A DNA stretch of 42,738 nt from Aquificales bacterium (GTDB lineage: Bacteria; Aquificota; Aquificia; Aquificales; QOAS01). Below the pieces are notes generated by a model. That model worked only from the letters and a program-made list of their open reading frames with translations, had not been told where the DNA came from and made no database searches. This document shows, one piece after another, positions 31,890 to 41,456 of this stretch. Positions within the stretch are counted from its first letter, which is position 1; each line of letters starts with the position of its first letter. The translations under genes and the position numbers were made by a program. Location: contig DTXZ01000004.1 in assembly GCA_012962155.1 (NCBI GenBank), positions 1-42,738 of the forward strand, written 5' to 3'.

Positions 31890-34800
31890 ATGGGGGAAAA
31901 GATAAAAGCTATATTTGAAAAGGCTTGTCCCAACTGCGGAGGAGCGATAAGCGATTACAGACTCAAAAAAGGGTTACCCTGTTACAAATGTCTACCTAAA
32001 ATAGAGAAAGAGGATAGTTACCTTGCCTGTTTGGAACTTTCCGCAACCCAGAGATTGCAAGGGGATTTTAAAGAAATTTGCCAACTTTCGGAGGCGACCG
32101 GGGACTTTTCCAACTTTTTTAAGAGTATTCATAAATCCCCCCCTTGGTCTTTGCAGATAGCTTGGTTTAAAAGATTTTTCCTCGGGAGGAGCTTTGCCCT
32201 TCTCGCCCCGACCGGTATAGGTAAAACCACCTTCGGGCTCACCTTGAGTTTTTATTTGGCGAGGGAAAAACGGCAAAAAAGTTACCTGATATTTCCAACC
32301 CGCCTTTTGGTGGAACAAGCTCTAAATAAACTCCGCAAAATGGGTGTTCCCGAAGATTACCTACTTTTCTTCGGAGAAAAACCTTCGGTAACCAAAAAAC
32401 AGAAGGAGGAGAGGTTAAAACGTCTCCGAAAAGGGGATTTTAGGATTTTGATAACTACTTCCATGTTTTTATATAGAAATATAGAAGAGATACCCAAAGG
32501 GGTTTTCTCTCTGGTTTTTGTGGATGACGTGGACAGTTTCCTAAAAACCGCCAAAAATATAGATAAGGTTCTGTATCTGCTCGGCTTTAGCCAAGAGGAC
32601 ATAGATTGGGCTTTTAGAATTATCCGCCTAAGGCGGGACCTCTCCCAAAGACCGGACGCCAAACCCGAAGATTGGGAAAAGCTAAGGGAGGAAGAGGAAA
32701 ATCTTAAAAAACATGCCCAAAGGGTTAGAAAAGGGGTTTTAATAGTTTCTTCCGCCACTTCCAACCCCAGAAGCGAGAGGATTAAACTATTTAGGGAACT
32801 TTTGGGATTTGAGGTAGGGCGTCCCCTCTTCTATTTGAGGAATGTGGTGGACGCCTACGAAGATAAATTTTTGGGCGACCAAAAGGTTATCTTAAACCAC
32901 AAACCGCTGTGGGATTTCGTCTACCAGTTTGTAAAAAAACACCCCAAGGGGGGACTTATCTATATTTCCCAAGATAGGGGTAAGGAAGAGGTAGACCGTT
33001 TGGTGGAATACCTCAACTCAAAGGGACTGAAGGTGGTCTCCTACGAAAAAATGGACAAACACCTACAGGATTATGAGGAGGGAAGGGTAAACGCCCTGGT
33101 GGGAATAGCTTCTTACAGAAACCCCTTGGCCCGCGGTTTTGATATGCCCCACGTGGTTCGGTATGCCCTCTTTGTGGGTGTTCCCAAACTAAAATTCACC
33201 CTGAAGGTGGAAGAGCATATATCCCACATACTTTGGGTGTTGCTCGCTTTGCGCCCCTTACTCGCCAAGGACGGGGAGCTAAAAGCAAAATACCTCCAAA
33301 AGTTGGACCGTTGGATAGAAAGGCTTAGGAGATACTCCTATCTATCGGAGGAATTTATTGAGCGGAATGAGCGCCTAAAGGAAATTATAGAGAAGATAAG
33401 AAACGAGGTAAGGGAGTTTATAGAAAACCCCCAAATCCTTGAGAGGATAAAAGAGAGTGAAGAGATCACCCTAAGGTGGGACGAGAAAGAGGGCTACACC
33501 CTAATAGTTGCGGATGTAACGGGATATCTTCAGGCGTCGGGTAGAACCTCCCGCCTCTATGCGGGTGGACTTACCAGAGGTTTTTCTCTAGTTTTGGTGG
33601 ACGACAAAAAAGCCTTTAACAACCTCAGGAAGAAAGTTAAATGGTTTAGCGACGAGATAGAGTTTACCCCTTTGGACAAGGTGGAACTGGAAAAACTCTT
33701 TGAGGAGATTGAAAAGGATAGACAAAAGGTGGTTAAGTTCCTAAAGGGTGAAATCCCCAAAGGTGCAAAAGAGCTTATTAAACCGGTATTGGTTGTAGTG
33801 GAATCTCCCAACAAGGCGAGAACCATAGCCAACTTCTTCGGAAAACCCCTAAGGAGGAGAATCGGAGATATAGACGTTATGGAGGTTTCCCTCGGAGATA
33901 AATTCCTAGCCGTAACCGCCTCAGCGGGACACATCTACGACCTAATAAAAAAGAATGAAGGAAATCTCTTCCACGGCGTAATAGTGGAAGGTTCCAAAAC
34001 AAACCCCAGCCACTTTATACCTGTATACGAACCGATAGAGCAGGAAACCCCTTCGGGAGGGGTCAGGGACAAAGAGGAAATTATCAACTCTTTACGTCAA
34101 GCTGGACTTGAGGTTGCGGAGGTTTACATAGGAACCGACCCCGACAGTATTACGGGTGACAGTAAAGTTCTCGTCAAGGTTGGGGATGAAATAAAACAGA
34201 TTACGGTAGAAAAACTATTCGAAGAACTAAAGGAGCGGCATGAAGTAGAGCTCCGGAACGGGCATGAGTATTTAAAACCGTCAGACCTTTACATTCCCGT
34301 TGTAGATAGGGATTTTAGCGTTAGGTTCGGAAGGGCTAAATACCTAATCCGCCACAAGGTTAGAAAACCTATATACAAAATAACAACCCAAAGTGGAAGA
34401 GAAATAAAGATTACGGGGGACCACTCCATCTTTAGGTTGGATGAAAACTTTACCCTCCAAGAAGAGAAACCCAGCCAACTCCGAGAAGGTGATTTTATAG
34501 TTGTAAACTCCCGCCTTCCGGAGATAAAAACGGGAAACCTTCAACCTAAAGGGGATTACGGAAGACAGATAGGTGATATCTTTGAGGATAGAATAAAAAA
34601 AATAGAACTTTTACCTATAGAGGAACAATACGTTTACGATTTTGAAACCGAAACCCAAAACTTTATAGCCAACAATATCCTTTGCCACAACACCGAAGGG
34701 GAAAAAATCGCCTGGGACCTTTACGAGATTTTAAAACCTTACAACTTCAACATTAGAAGAATGGAATTTCACGAGGTCACCAAAAGGGCTATTATTGAAG

Positions 34801-36113
34801 CCCTAAACAACCCCCGCCGGTTGGACGAAAACTTGGTTTCGGCCCAAATGGTTAGGAGAATTGCGGACCGCTGGGTGGGTTTCGAGCTGTCCCAACTTCT
34901 TCAGGAACACTTCAAGAAACCCTGGCTTAGCGCCGGAAGGGTTCAAACCCCCGTTCTAGGTTGGGTGATAGAGAGGGACAAACAATACCGAACCAAGAGA
35001 GGAGCGGTATTGGTATATCTACCCAATACGGAAAAGGAGAAAAGAAGGGTCTCCGTAAGTTGGGAATTTGAAGATAAAAAACTGGCAAGGGAATTTTACA
35101 AAAACCTAAAAGAGGTTGAGGTTAGGGTCGTTTCCAAACGCAAAGAGGAAAGGAAACCGGCCCCTCCCTTTACCACCGATACAATGCTCAAGGAAGCCAG
35201 CGAAAAACTACGCTTTAGCGCAAGTAAAACGATGAAATTGGCACAAGAGCTATTTGAAAGTGGCTTTATCACTTATATGAGAACCGACAGCACCCGCGTT
35301 TCCGACGTAGGAATAGCCATAGCCAAGGAATACATCGGCGAAAACTTTGGGAAAGAGTATTTCTATCCCAGACATTGGGGGGAAGGTGGAGCCCACGAAT
35401 GCATCAGACCGACCCACCCGTGGGATACCGAGGAAATCCGGTCAATGATGCTTAGCGGACAGATTCAGAGACTTACCGGCGACCACCTAAGGCTGTACGA
35501 ACTCATATTTAAACGCTTTATGGCCTCTCAAATGAGGCCTGCAACCGCCGAAGTTTCAAAGATAGAGGTAACCCCCCTTTTGGAGAGCGGAAATCTGCCA
35601 ACTCCAAAGGTTGAAAAGGAAGAGGTTACCGCGATTGTGGAGGACGGTTTTAACCTCCTTTTACCCTTGGACCTTTATTTTGTAAAGGAGGGAACTTTTA
35701 AAGTGGAAGAAGAACCGGACCAAAACCGGGAAAATGCCATAAAAGTCTACAAACTTGTACCTCTAGCCTACCCCTTTACCCAAGGAAGTTTAATAGAGGA
35801 GATGAAAAAACGGGGAATAGGACGCCCTTCGACCTATGCCCAAATAGTACAAAAACTGTTAGATAGAGGTTACGTCATAGAGAGGAAAAATTACCTTTTT
35901 CCCACCAAGCTGGGAAAGGAAGTTTATAGCTACCTTATACGGTTAAAGGCGGCGGAAAAATTCGTTAAGGAAGAATTTACGAGAATTTTGGAAGAACTAA
36001 TGGACAAGATAGAGAGGGGAGAGGTTCATTACATAGATGTTCTTAGAGATTTGTTTGAGGAAGTTTTGAAGGTTGAAATGGTCAGGAATAATAGGGAAGG
36101 AGATGAAAATTAG
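31890..36113 (+). CDS. rgy: Reverse gyrase (SF2 helicase-like + topoisomerase IA), interrupted by an in-frame intein
   Basis: 1407 aa. N-terminal zinc finger CPNCGGAISDYRLKKGLPCYKC, Walker A APTGIGKTT, VFVDDVDSFLK, topo IA VVESPNKARTIANFFGKP, active-site FITYMRTDSTRVS. The reading frame is continuous through the intein. Confidence 0.97.
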   Translation: MGEKIKAIFEKACPNCGGAISDYRLKKGLPCYKCLPKIEKEDSYLACLELSATQRLQGDFKEICQLSEATGDFSNFFKSIHKSPPWSLQIAWFKRFFLGRSFALLAPTGIGKTTFGLTLSFYLAREKRQKSYLIFPTRLLVEQALNKLRKMGVPEDYLLFFGEKPSVTKKQKEERLKRLRKGDFRILITTSMFLYRNIEEIPKGVFSLVFVDDVDSFLKTAKNIDKVLYLLGFSQEDIDWAFRIIRLRRDLSQRPDAKPEDWEKLREEEENLKKHAQRVRKGVLIVSSATSNPRSERIKLFRELLGFEVGRPLFYLRNVVDAYEDKFLGDQKVILNHKPLWDFVYQFVKKHPKGGLIYISQDRGKEEVDRLVEYLNSKGLKVVSYEKMDKHLQDYEEGRVNALVGIASYRNPLARGFDMPHVVRYALFVGVPKLKFTLKVEEHISHILWVLLALRPLLAKDGELKAKYLQKLDRWIERLRRYSYLSEEFIERNERLKEIIEKIRNEVREFIENPQILERIKESEEITLRWDEKEGYTLIVADVTGYLQASGRTSRLYAGGLTRGFSLVLVDDKKAFNNLRKKVKWFSDEIEFTPLDKVELEKLFEEIEKDRQKVVKFLKGEIPKGAKELIKPVLVVVESPNKARTIANFFGKPLRRRIGDIDVMEVSLGDKFLAVTASAGHIYDLIKKNEGNLFHGVIVEGSKTNPSHFIPVYEPIEQETPSGGVRDKEEIINSLRQAGLEVAEVYIGTDPDSITGDSKVLVKVGDEIKQITVEKLFEELKERHEVELRNGHEYLKPSDLYIPVVDRDFSVRFGRAKYLIRHKVRKPIYKITTQSGREIKITGDHSIFRLDENFTLQEEKPSQLREGDFIVVNSRLPEIKTGNLQPKGDYGRQIGDIFEDRIKKIELLPIEEQYVYDFETETQNFIANNILCHNTEGEKIAWDLYEILKPYNFNIRRMEFHEVTKRAIIEALNNPRRLDENLVSAQMVRRIADRWVGFELSQLLQEHFKKPWLSAGRVQTPVLGWVIERDKQYRTKRGAVLVYLPNTEKEKRRVSVSWEFEDKKLAREFYKNLKEVEVRVVSKRKEERKPAPPFTTDTMLKEASEKLRFSASKTMKLAQELFESGFITYMRTDSTRVSDVGIAIAKEYIGENFGKEYFYPRHWGEGGAHECIRPTHPWDTEEIRSMMLSGQIQRLTGDHLRLYELIFKRFMASQMRPATAEVSKIEVTPLLESGNLPTPKVEKEEVTAIVEDGFNLLLPLDLYFVKEGTFKVEEEPDQNRENAIKVYKLVPLAYPFTQGSLIEEMKKRGIGRPSTYAQIVQKLLDRGYVIERKNYLFPTKLGKEVYSYLIRLKAAEKFVKEEFTRILEELMDKIERGEVHYIDVLRDLFEEVLKVEMVRNNREGDEN
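34146..34691 (+). other. Mini-intein (182 aa) inside reverse gyrase, no homing endonuclease domain
   Basis: Splits TDPD|TEGEKIAWDL. Starts Ser1 (SITGDSKVLVK, block A); GREIKITGDHSIF (block B with TxxH); QYVYDFETETQNFIANNILCHN (blocks F/G ending His-Asn); +1 residue Thr. No LAGLIDADG between B and F. Confidence 0.93.
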
Positions 36114-36194
36114 ACCTTTTCCTACCTCCTTGTCTAAATTTATTTCCCCTTTCTTTCCTTTAGCCGTCCCGTTAAGTTTAAATTAATCTTTCCT

Positions 36195-37319
36195 ATGAAG
36201 AAAGAGAGATTATTTACACCGGGACCGGTTCAAATTCCCGAAAGAGTTTTAAAGGTTTTGGGTGAGCCTATAATCCACCACCGCACTCCGGAGTTTAAGG
36301 AAATTTTTGCCTACACAAGAGAGTTGTTTAAAAGGCTGGTGGATAGCCCAAGCGATAACTTTGTCTACTTTGCCTCCAGCGGAACGGGTGCTATGGAGGC
36401 GGCGGTTGCCAACTTTTTTAAACCCGGGGAAAAAGTAATAGTAATAAACGCGGGTAAATTCGGCGAAAGGTGGGTTCAAATAGCCAACACCTATGGGTTA
36501 GAAATTGTAGAACTGAAATACGAATGGGGGAAATCGGTAGATATAGACCAACTTAAGGATTCTTTAGATAGAAACCCTGACGCTAAGGGTGTTTTGTTTC
36601 AAATTTCGGAAACCTCCACGGGTGCCTACCACGATTACAAAGCCATAGGAGAACTCTGTAAAAATAGGGATACTTTGGTTGTTGCGGATGCGATAACCAC
36701 CTTGGGAGTTTACAACATAAAACCCCAACAGGAGGGGATAGACATTCTTATAGGTGGTTCCCAAAAGGCATTAATGCTTCCGCCGGGACTTTCCATACTT
36801 TGGTTCTCCGAAAGAGCGGAAAAGAGGTTAAACCCGAAGGGCTATTACTTTGATGTTAAAAAAGAGGTTAAGAAACAAAAAGATGCGACAACAGCCTATA
36901 CCCCCGCGGTAAGTCTAATTATCGGCCTCAGGGAAAGTTTGGAAATATTGCTTGAGGAAGGAATGGAGAATGTGGAGAAAAGACACCGTATTATGAGTGA
37001 AGCAACCCGCAAAGCGGTAGAGGAATTGGGATTCAAAGTGCTCCCCGAAAAACCCGCAATTTCCGTTACCGCGATATTATCCGAATTTGCGGAAAAGCTT
37101 AGAAAAGAGATGCTAACATTGGGGGTTAGAACCGCGGGAGGACAAGACCACCTAAAGGGTAAACTTTTTAGAATTTCCCACATGGGTTATTTGGATATGT
37201 TAGACCACTTCAGTGCGATAGGAGCTTTGGAACTGGCAATGGTCAAGGTGCTTGGTAAAACCGACCACCTCGGAAAGGGAATAAGGGCATTCCAAAAAGC
37301 TATCGTTATAAATGGGTAA
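36195..37319 (+). CDS. Class V aminotransferase (serine/alanine-glyoxylate or serine-pyruvate type)
   Basis: 374 aa. LFTPGPVQIPERVLKVLGEPIIHHRTPEFKEIF, FASSGTGAMEAAVANF, PLP-Lys IGGSQKALMLPPGLSILWFSERA. Confidence 0.87.
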   Translation: MKKERLFTPGPVQIPERVLKVLGEPIIHHRTPEFKEIFAYTRELFKRLVDSPSDNFVYFASSGTGAMEAAVANFFKPGEKVIVINAGKFGERWVQIANTYGLEIVELKYEWGKSVDIDQLKDSLDRNPDAKGVLFQISETSTGAYHDYKAIGELCKNRDTLVVADAITTLGVYNIKPQQEGIDILIGGSQKALMLPPGLSILWFSERAEKRLNPKGYYFDVKKEVKKQKDATTAYTPAVSLIIGLRESLEILLEEGMENVEKRHRIMSEATRKAVEELGFKVLPEKPAISVTAILSEFAEKLRKEMLTLGVRTAGGQDHLKGKLFRISHMGYLDMLDHFSAIGALELAMVKVLGKTDHLGKGIRAFQKAIVING

Positions 37320-37330
37320 AGTTTGTAAAA

Positions 37331-37377
37331 CCCTTTTTCTAGTCTTTTTTCAAAAATTTAAATATTAAGAAAAAGGG
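37331..37377. terminator. Possible bidirectional terminator between convergent aminotransferase gene and aclA
   Basis: 10-bp perfect inverted repeat CCCTTTTTCT (37331-37340) / AGAAAAAGGG (37368-37377), 27-nt AT-rich loop. Confidence 0.4.
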
Positions 37378-37389
37378 AAAAATTTCGGA

Positions 37390-39240
37390 TTATTCCCCTT
37401 CGGGTCTTTCCACAATGTAGAGGATGTCATCCCAAGGATGCCTGTAGAGAGGCATACCGAGGCGTTTTTCATCCAAGATATGACCAATAAATCCTATAGA
37501 CCTTCCGAGAACGAAGAAGGCGTTAAAGGCTCCCGCCTCTATGAGTTCCTCAATTTCCTTATCGCTGTAACCGAGAGCTTTAAACATATCTACGAGCAAC
37601 ACTCCGATGGTTCCGTCCACGTTGAGAATGAGGTTTTCTTTCTTTGCGGTTGTAACCTTTTCAACTTCTAGAGCGTAGTCTAAGTATTCCGTGCTGGGGA
37701 AATGTTTTTTAGCGTAGTTTTTGAGAAGTTCAACCCTTTTATCGGGGTTTTTAACAGACTTAATCCTGTGTCCGATACCGGGAATGTTTTTCTTCTCCAC
37801 GTTCTTCATATAGTCAACAAACTCATAGGGGTCCATGCCTTTGTCTTTTGCCATTTTAAAGTATTTGGCGGCACCGTCAATCGCTCCACCGAACCTGGGA
37901 CCTATGGTTAGAATTGCGGTAGCCAGTGCCGACATTAGGTCTTTACCCGCCCTGGCGGTAACCCTCGCATTGTGGGCTCCCGATACCGCGGGCCCGTGGT
38001 CTGCAACAATCTTAATAACCATATCTATAAAGTCGGAAGCCCATTTGGGGAACTTGCGCCTAAACCACAGGAGTCCTATAACATCCGCGATGGAGTAACC
38101 CTTTTCAACAACTTCGGAAATGGGTATTCCGCAGTAGGTAGCCTCTTCGCCCCTATCGTCGGAAATTGTGCATACAAAGTGGCTGGGCCTTCTAACCTTT
38201 CCTTGGGCGCGCAATTTGTTGTAATCTTCGGGAATGGGAGGAACTTCGGGTTCTTCAATTTCGGTTATTTCGCCTTTTGCCTTAAGTTCTTCGTAAACAC
38301 CCCTAATTAACTCGGGCAGGTCGTTGAAAGATTTGGGAACCAATGCCCCCGCTTCCCTAAGGGCTTGGTTTTTAGCGTCCGCCGTTTCCCTTTCCGCACC
38401 AGCTTTAGCACCGGCGTGCCCGAATTGAACTTCACCACCGAAATGTTTGGCAATGGTTCCGATACACCAGGCGATAACTGGTTTGGTTATTTTCCCGCTG
38501 GCTATAGCATCCGCAACTTTGTATTCCAGTTCTCCACCAACCTCTCCGAGCATTATCATAAATTTGATTTGGGGGTTTTCCTGGAACCTAAGCAGATGGT
38601 CTAAGAAATCGCTTCCGGGGAATCGGTCACCACCTATCGCAATACCTTCAACAATACCGTTTGCGTTTCTTGCGATAACATTGGCAAGCTCGTTAAACAG
38701 TCCCCCCGAGCGGGTAACAAGTCCAACGCTTCCGGGACGGTGGAGTTTCGCCTTTACGATGTTTTGAAGGGTTCCCCCCGCGTTACCTATTCTGAAAGCT
38801 CCCGCCGCTATTCCACCGACGGTAGCGGGGCCTATAATCCATTTACCCAGAGACTTAGCCTTTTCCCTCATTTCGAGGGCGAATCTTTCGGGGATTCCCT
38901 CCGCCGTTATAGCTACAGTCCTTATAGTGGGAATGTCAAGCGCTTCCATAGTAACCTTGTAAGCGGTTCTAAAGGATGCGAAGTTTACTAGAACATCGGC
39001 TTCGGGATGAGCCTCTGCCGCCTCTTGGCTAGACCTGTAGATAGGTATCAAAATTTCACCGGTTCCGTAAAAGAATTTTTCAAATTTTCTATTTTGGGTG
39101 GGGGCGACTATTGCCACGATAGAGGGGCTTCTACCCACGAGGTAGTCGTAATCAAGCATCCTCTGAATTGCATTAGGGTTGAGGTTCCAAAAGATTGCCT
39201 TTGTATTCCTGTCAAACAAAAGATATTCGGGTTTTGCCAT
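37390..39240 (-). CDS. aclA: ATP citrate lyase, citrate-synthase-domain/alpha subunit
   Basis: 616 aa. Succinyl-CoA synthetase-like half with phospho-His motif VQFGHAGAKAGAE; citrate-synthase-like C-terminus GPAVSGAHNARVTARAGKDLMSALATAILTIGPRFGGAIDGAAKYF...IPGIGHRIKSV. Confidence 0.94.
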   Translation of the reverse strand: MAKPEYLLFDRNTKAIFWNLNPNAIQRMLDYDYLVGRSPSIVAIVAPTQNRKFEKFFYGTGEILIPIYRSSQEAAEAHPEADVLVNFASFRTAYKVTMEALDIPTIRTVAITAEGIPERFALEMREKAKSLGKWIIGPATVGGIAAGAFRIGNAGGTLQNIVKAKLHRPGSVGLVTRSGGLFNELANVIARNANGIVEGIAIGGDRFPGSDFLDHLLRFQENPQIKFMIMLGEVGGELEYKVADAIASGKITKPVIAWCIGTIAKHFGGEVQFGHAGAKAGAERETADAKNQALREAGALVPKSFNDLPELIRGVYEELKAKGEITEIEEPEVPPIPEDYNKLRAQGKVRRPSHFVCTISDDRGEEATYCGIPISEVVEKGYSIADVIGLLWFRRKFPKWASDFIDMVIKIVADHGPAVSGAHNARVTARAGKDLMSALATAILTIGPRFGGAIDGAAKYFKMAKDKGMDPYEFVDYMKNVEKKNIPGIGHRIKSVKNPDKRVELLKNYAKKHFPSTEYLDYALEVEKVTTAKKENLILNVDGTIGVLLVDMFKALGYSDKEIEELIEAGAFNAFFVLGRSIGFIGHILDEKRLGMPLYRHPWDDILYIVERPEGE

Positions 39241-39294
39241 ATTTTAGACCTCCGCAATTTTTAGCTAAGTATATAAAAGAAAAAAGTGAACGAA

Positions 39295-40614
39295 TTAAGA
39301 AGAGCTTTCCGCCTTTTCATCGTCTACGAGAGCTTTTTTAACTATAGCGGTCATGTGGGTTTCGGGACCGTAAACCTCTATTGGAAGGCCCAATTCTTCC
39401 GCCGCCTTTTTAATTCTTGCGAGACCTATTTCGTAGTTGGGCCCCCCCCTTCTTACGTAGATTTTTACACCAACCTCTTTTAGTTTGTCCGCGTATTCCT
39501 TCATTGCGTCTATAATTCCGTCAAAGGTTTTGGCTACGTCGGTAAAGTTTGCTATAGCCCCACCGATGATTAGTATTTTTGGTTTGCCGGATTTGTGTTT
39601 TTGTCGGGTCATAAGGTCAAAGAGGGTTTTAACGTATTCTCTAGTTTCCGTTCGGGAAGGGTTTCCGGAATATTCCCCGTAGTTTGCCAATTCTTTAACA
39701 AATCCCAGGTCAGCTACGGTATCGGAGTAAACAACCGATGCACCTCCACCCGCAATTAGGAGCCATACCCTACCTTCGGGATTGAGAACGGTAAGCTTCA
39801 GGGAAGCACCGGATTTTTCGTCTAGTTCTTTAATGTATTTCTCTTCGGGGGTCAGTTCCCTACCGAACCCCGCGGGGAAGGTTACATCCCCCCATTTTCT
39901 TCCTGCAACGAATTGGGCGGTGTCGTCCAATCTTGCAACCATATCAAGGGGGAATACCTTGTTGTCCTTTAACACTAAGGGGTTAATCTCCAAGTATGCA
40001 AAGTGGAGGTCTTTAAAGTATTTATAGAGCCTTTTAACAAATTCTGTGTAATTTTTTTTATCCTCTATTTCTTCGGGAATATTTTCCTCTATTAGTTTGA
40101 AAGCTTCCTCTTCACTTGCCAGAATGGGAATAGTTACTTCTTTAACCTTATCCCAGTTTTCCTCTACCTCTATACCACCGAATGCGGACATAAAAATCTT
40201 ATCACCTTGTTCGGAGAGTGTCATTGCCACGTAATACTCCTCCTTTTGCTCGTGGGGAATGAAAGGTTCAACTATAAAGTGGGTAAGTTTCCCCTTTACA
40301 CCCTTTATTTCTATCTCTTCCCCCATTTTTTCTTTAATCCATTTTTTGACGTCCTCCCAAGTAACGTCTCCGGGGGTGTTTATCTTGTAAAGAACCAAAC
40401 CGAGTTTCCCCCTTTTTCCAAAGAGCATGTCGGGTTTTGCAACCAAAGGGGTTTCCTTAACCCAAGGGTGTTCCTCGGGAATTTTATCCAAATCGGTTTC
40501 GGGGGTTATTAATATGCTTTTAAAGTCGTACTCAAATTCGCCGCCGAAGTAGTCTTTCCAGTTTTTAGCTAAGATTCTTTTGGCGTCAAACTCTCTGATA
40601 GCTCTCTGAGCCAT
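39295..40614 (-). CDS. aclB: ATP citrate lyase, ATP-grasp/beta subunit
   Basis: 439 aa. MAQRAIREFDAKRIL, LVAKPDMLFGKRGKLGLV, FVEPFIPH, RRGGPNYEIGLARIKKAAEELGLPIEVYGPETHMTAIVKKAL. AGGAGG SD. Confidence 0.94.
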   Translation of the reverse strand: MAQRAIREFDAKRILAKNWKDYFGGEFEYDFKSILITPETDLDKIPEEHPWVKETPLVAKPDMLFGKRGKLGLVLYKINTPGDVTWEDVKKWIKEKMGEEIEIKGVKGKLTHFIVEPFIPHEQKEEYYVAMTLSEQGDKIFMSAFGGIEVEENWDKVKEVTIPILASEEEAFKLIEENIPEEIEDKKNYTEFVKRLYKYFKDLHFAYLEINPLVLKDNKVFPLDMVARLDDTAQFVAGRKWGDVTFPAGFGRELTPEEKYIKELDEKSGASLKLTVLNPEGRVWLLIAGGGASVVYSDTVADLGFVKELANYGEYSGNPSRTETREYVKTLFDLMTRQKHKSGKPKILIIGGAIANFTDVAKTFDGIIDAMKEYADKLKEVGVKIYVRRGGPNYEIGLARIKKAAEELGLPIEVYGPETHMTAIVKKALVDDEKAESSS

Positions 40615-40664
40615 GCTTTCCTCCTGGCAAAAAAGGTTTTTTGTTAAAACTCTCTATTTTAATA

Positions 40665-41456
40665 ATGGAAAGTAAGCCTTTCCATACTTTAAAAGTTGGA
40701 GTTTTTGATTCGGGATTGGGCGGTCTTACCGTTCTTTCCGAACTGACTAAGGTTTCTTCGGGAGTAAAGTTTTTTTACTTGGGAGATACCGCCCGCGTTC
40801 CTTACGGAATTCGTTCCGACGAAACTATCGTGGAGTATTCTTTGGAATGCGCCCGCTTTCTTTTGAAATTTGGAATAGATGTTTTGGTAATAGCTTGCAA
40901 CACCGCCAGTGCAAAAGCCACCGAATCTTTAAAAAAAGAATTTCCCTTTTTGAAAATATTTGAGGTTATAACTCCGGCGGTGGATGTTGTTTCCGTTACA
41001 GCCAAAAGTAGCGTTGGAATAATTGGAACCCCGGCAACGGTAGAAAGCAACGTTTACCTAGAAAGGTTGGAATTTTTAAATCCCTCTTTGGAAATTTTTC
41101 AAAAACCAACCCCCCTTTTGGTTCCTCTCGTTGAAGAAGGTCTCACCGACGGAAAGGTGGTCTTTGAAGTTTTGAAACACTACCTTTGGGAGTGGAAAGA
41201 AAAAATAGATACCCTACTACTCGGTTGTACCCATTATCCACTTTTGGAGTATTCAATAAAAAAGCTATTCCCCCACTGGGGGATAGTAAATAGTGCCAAA
41301 CCTTTGGCCCAAAAACTAAAACCTATTTTAAACTTTGGAGGTAAAAACGAAATAAGACTTTACTTTACCGATAAAACCGCCTTTTTAGAGGAAATGGTAT
41401 ATAGGATTCCCTTAAAAGGGAAGATAAAGAGATTGGAAATAGGAAATTTACTTTAG
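40665..41456 (+). CDS. murI: Glutamate racemase
   Basis: Start at MESKPFHTLK; the ORF track starts at 40641. VGVFDSGLGGLTVLSEL, YLGDTARVPYG, VIACNTASA, LLLGCTHYPLL. Confidence 0.96.
   Translation: MESKPFHTLKVGVFDSGLGGLTVLSELTKVSSGVKFFYLGDTARVPYGIRSDETIVEYSLECARFLLKFGIDVLVIACNTASAKATESLKKEFPFLKIFEVITPAVDVVSVTAKSSVGIIGTPATVESNVYLERLEFLNPSLEIFQKPTPLLVPLVEEGLTDGKVVFEVLKHYLWEWKEKIDTLLLGCTHYPLLEYSIKKLFPHWGIVNSAKPLAQKLKPILNFGGKNEIRLYFTDKTAFLEEMVYRIPLKGKIKRLEIGNLL

Noticed and set aside
34141-34691. Possibility that the extra reverse gyrase segment is a native topoisomerase insertion or assembly error
   Set aside because: The boundaries give perfect intein blocks (Ser1, TxxH, His-Asn, +1 Thr) and an exact TDPD|TEGEK extein junction; the frame is intact.
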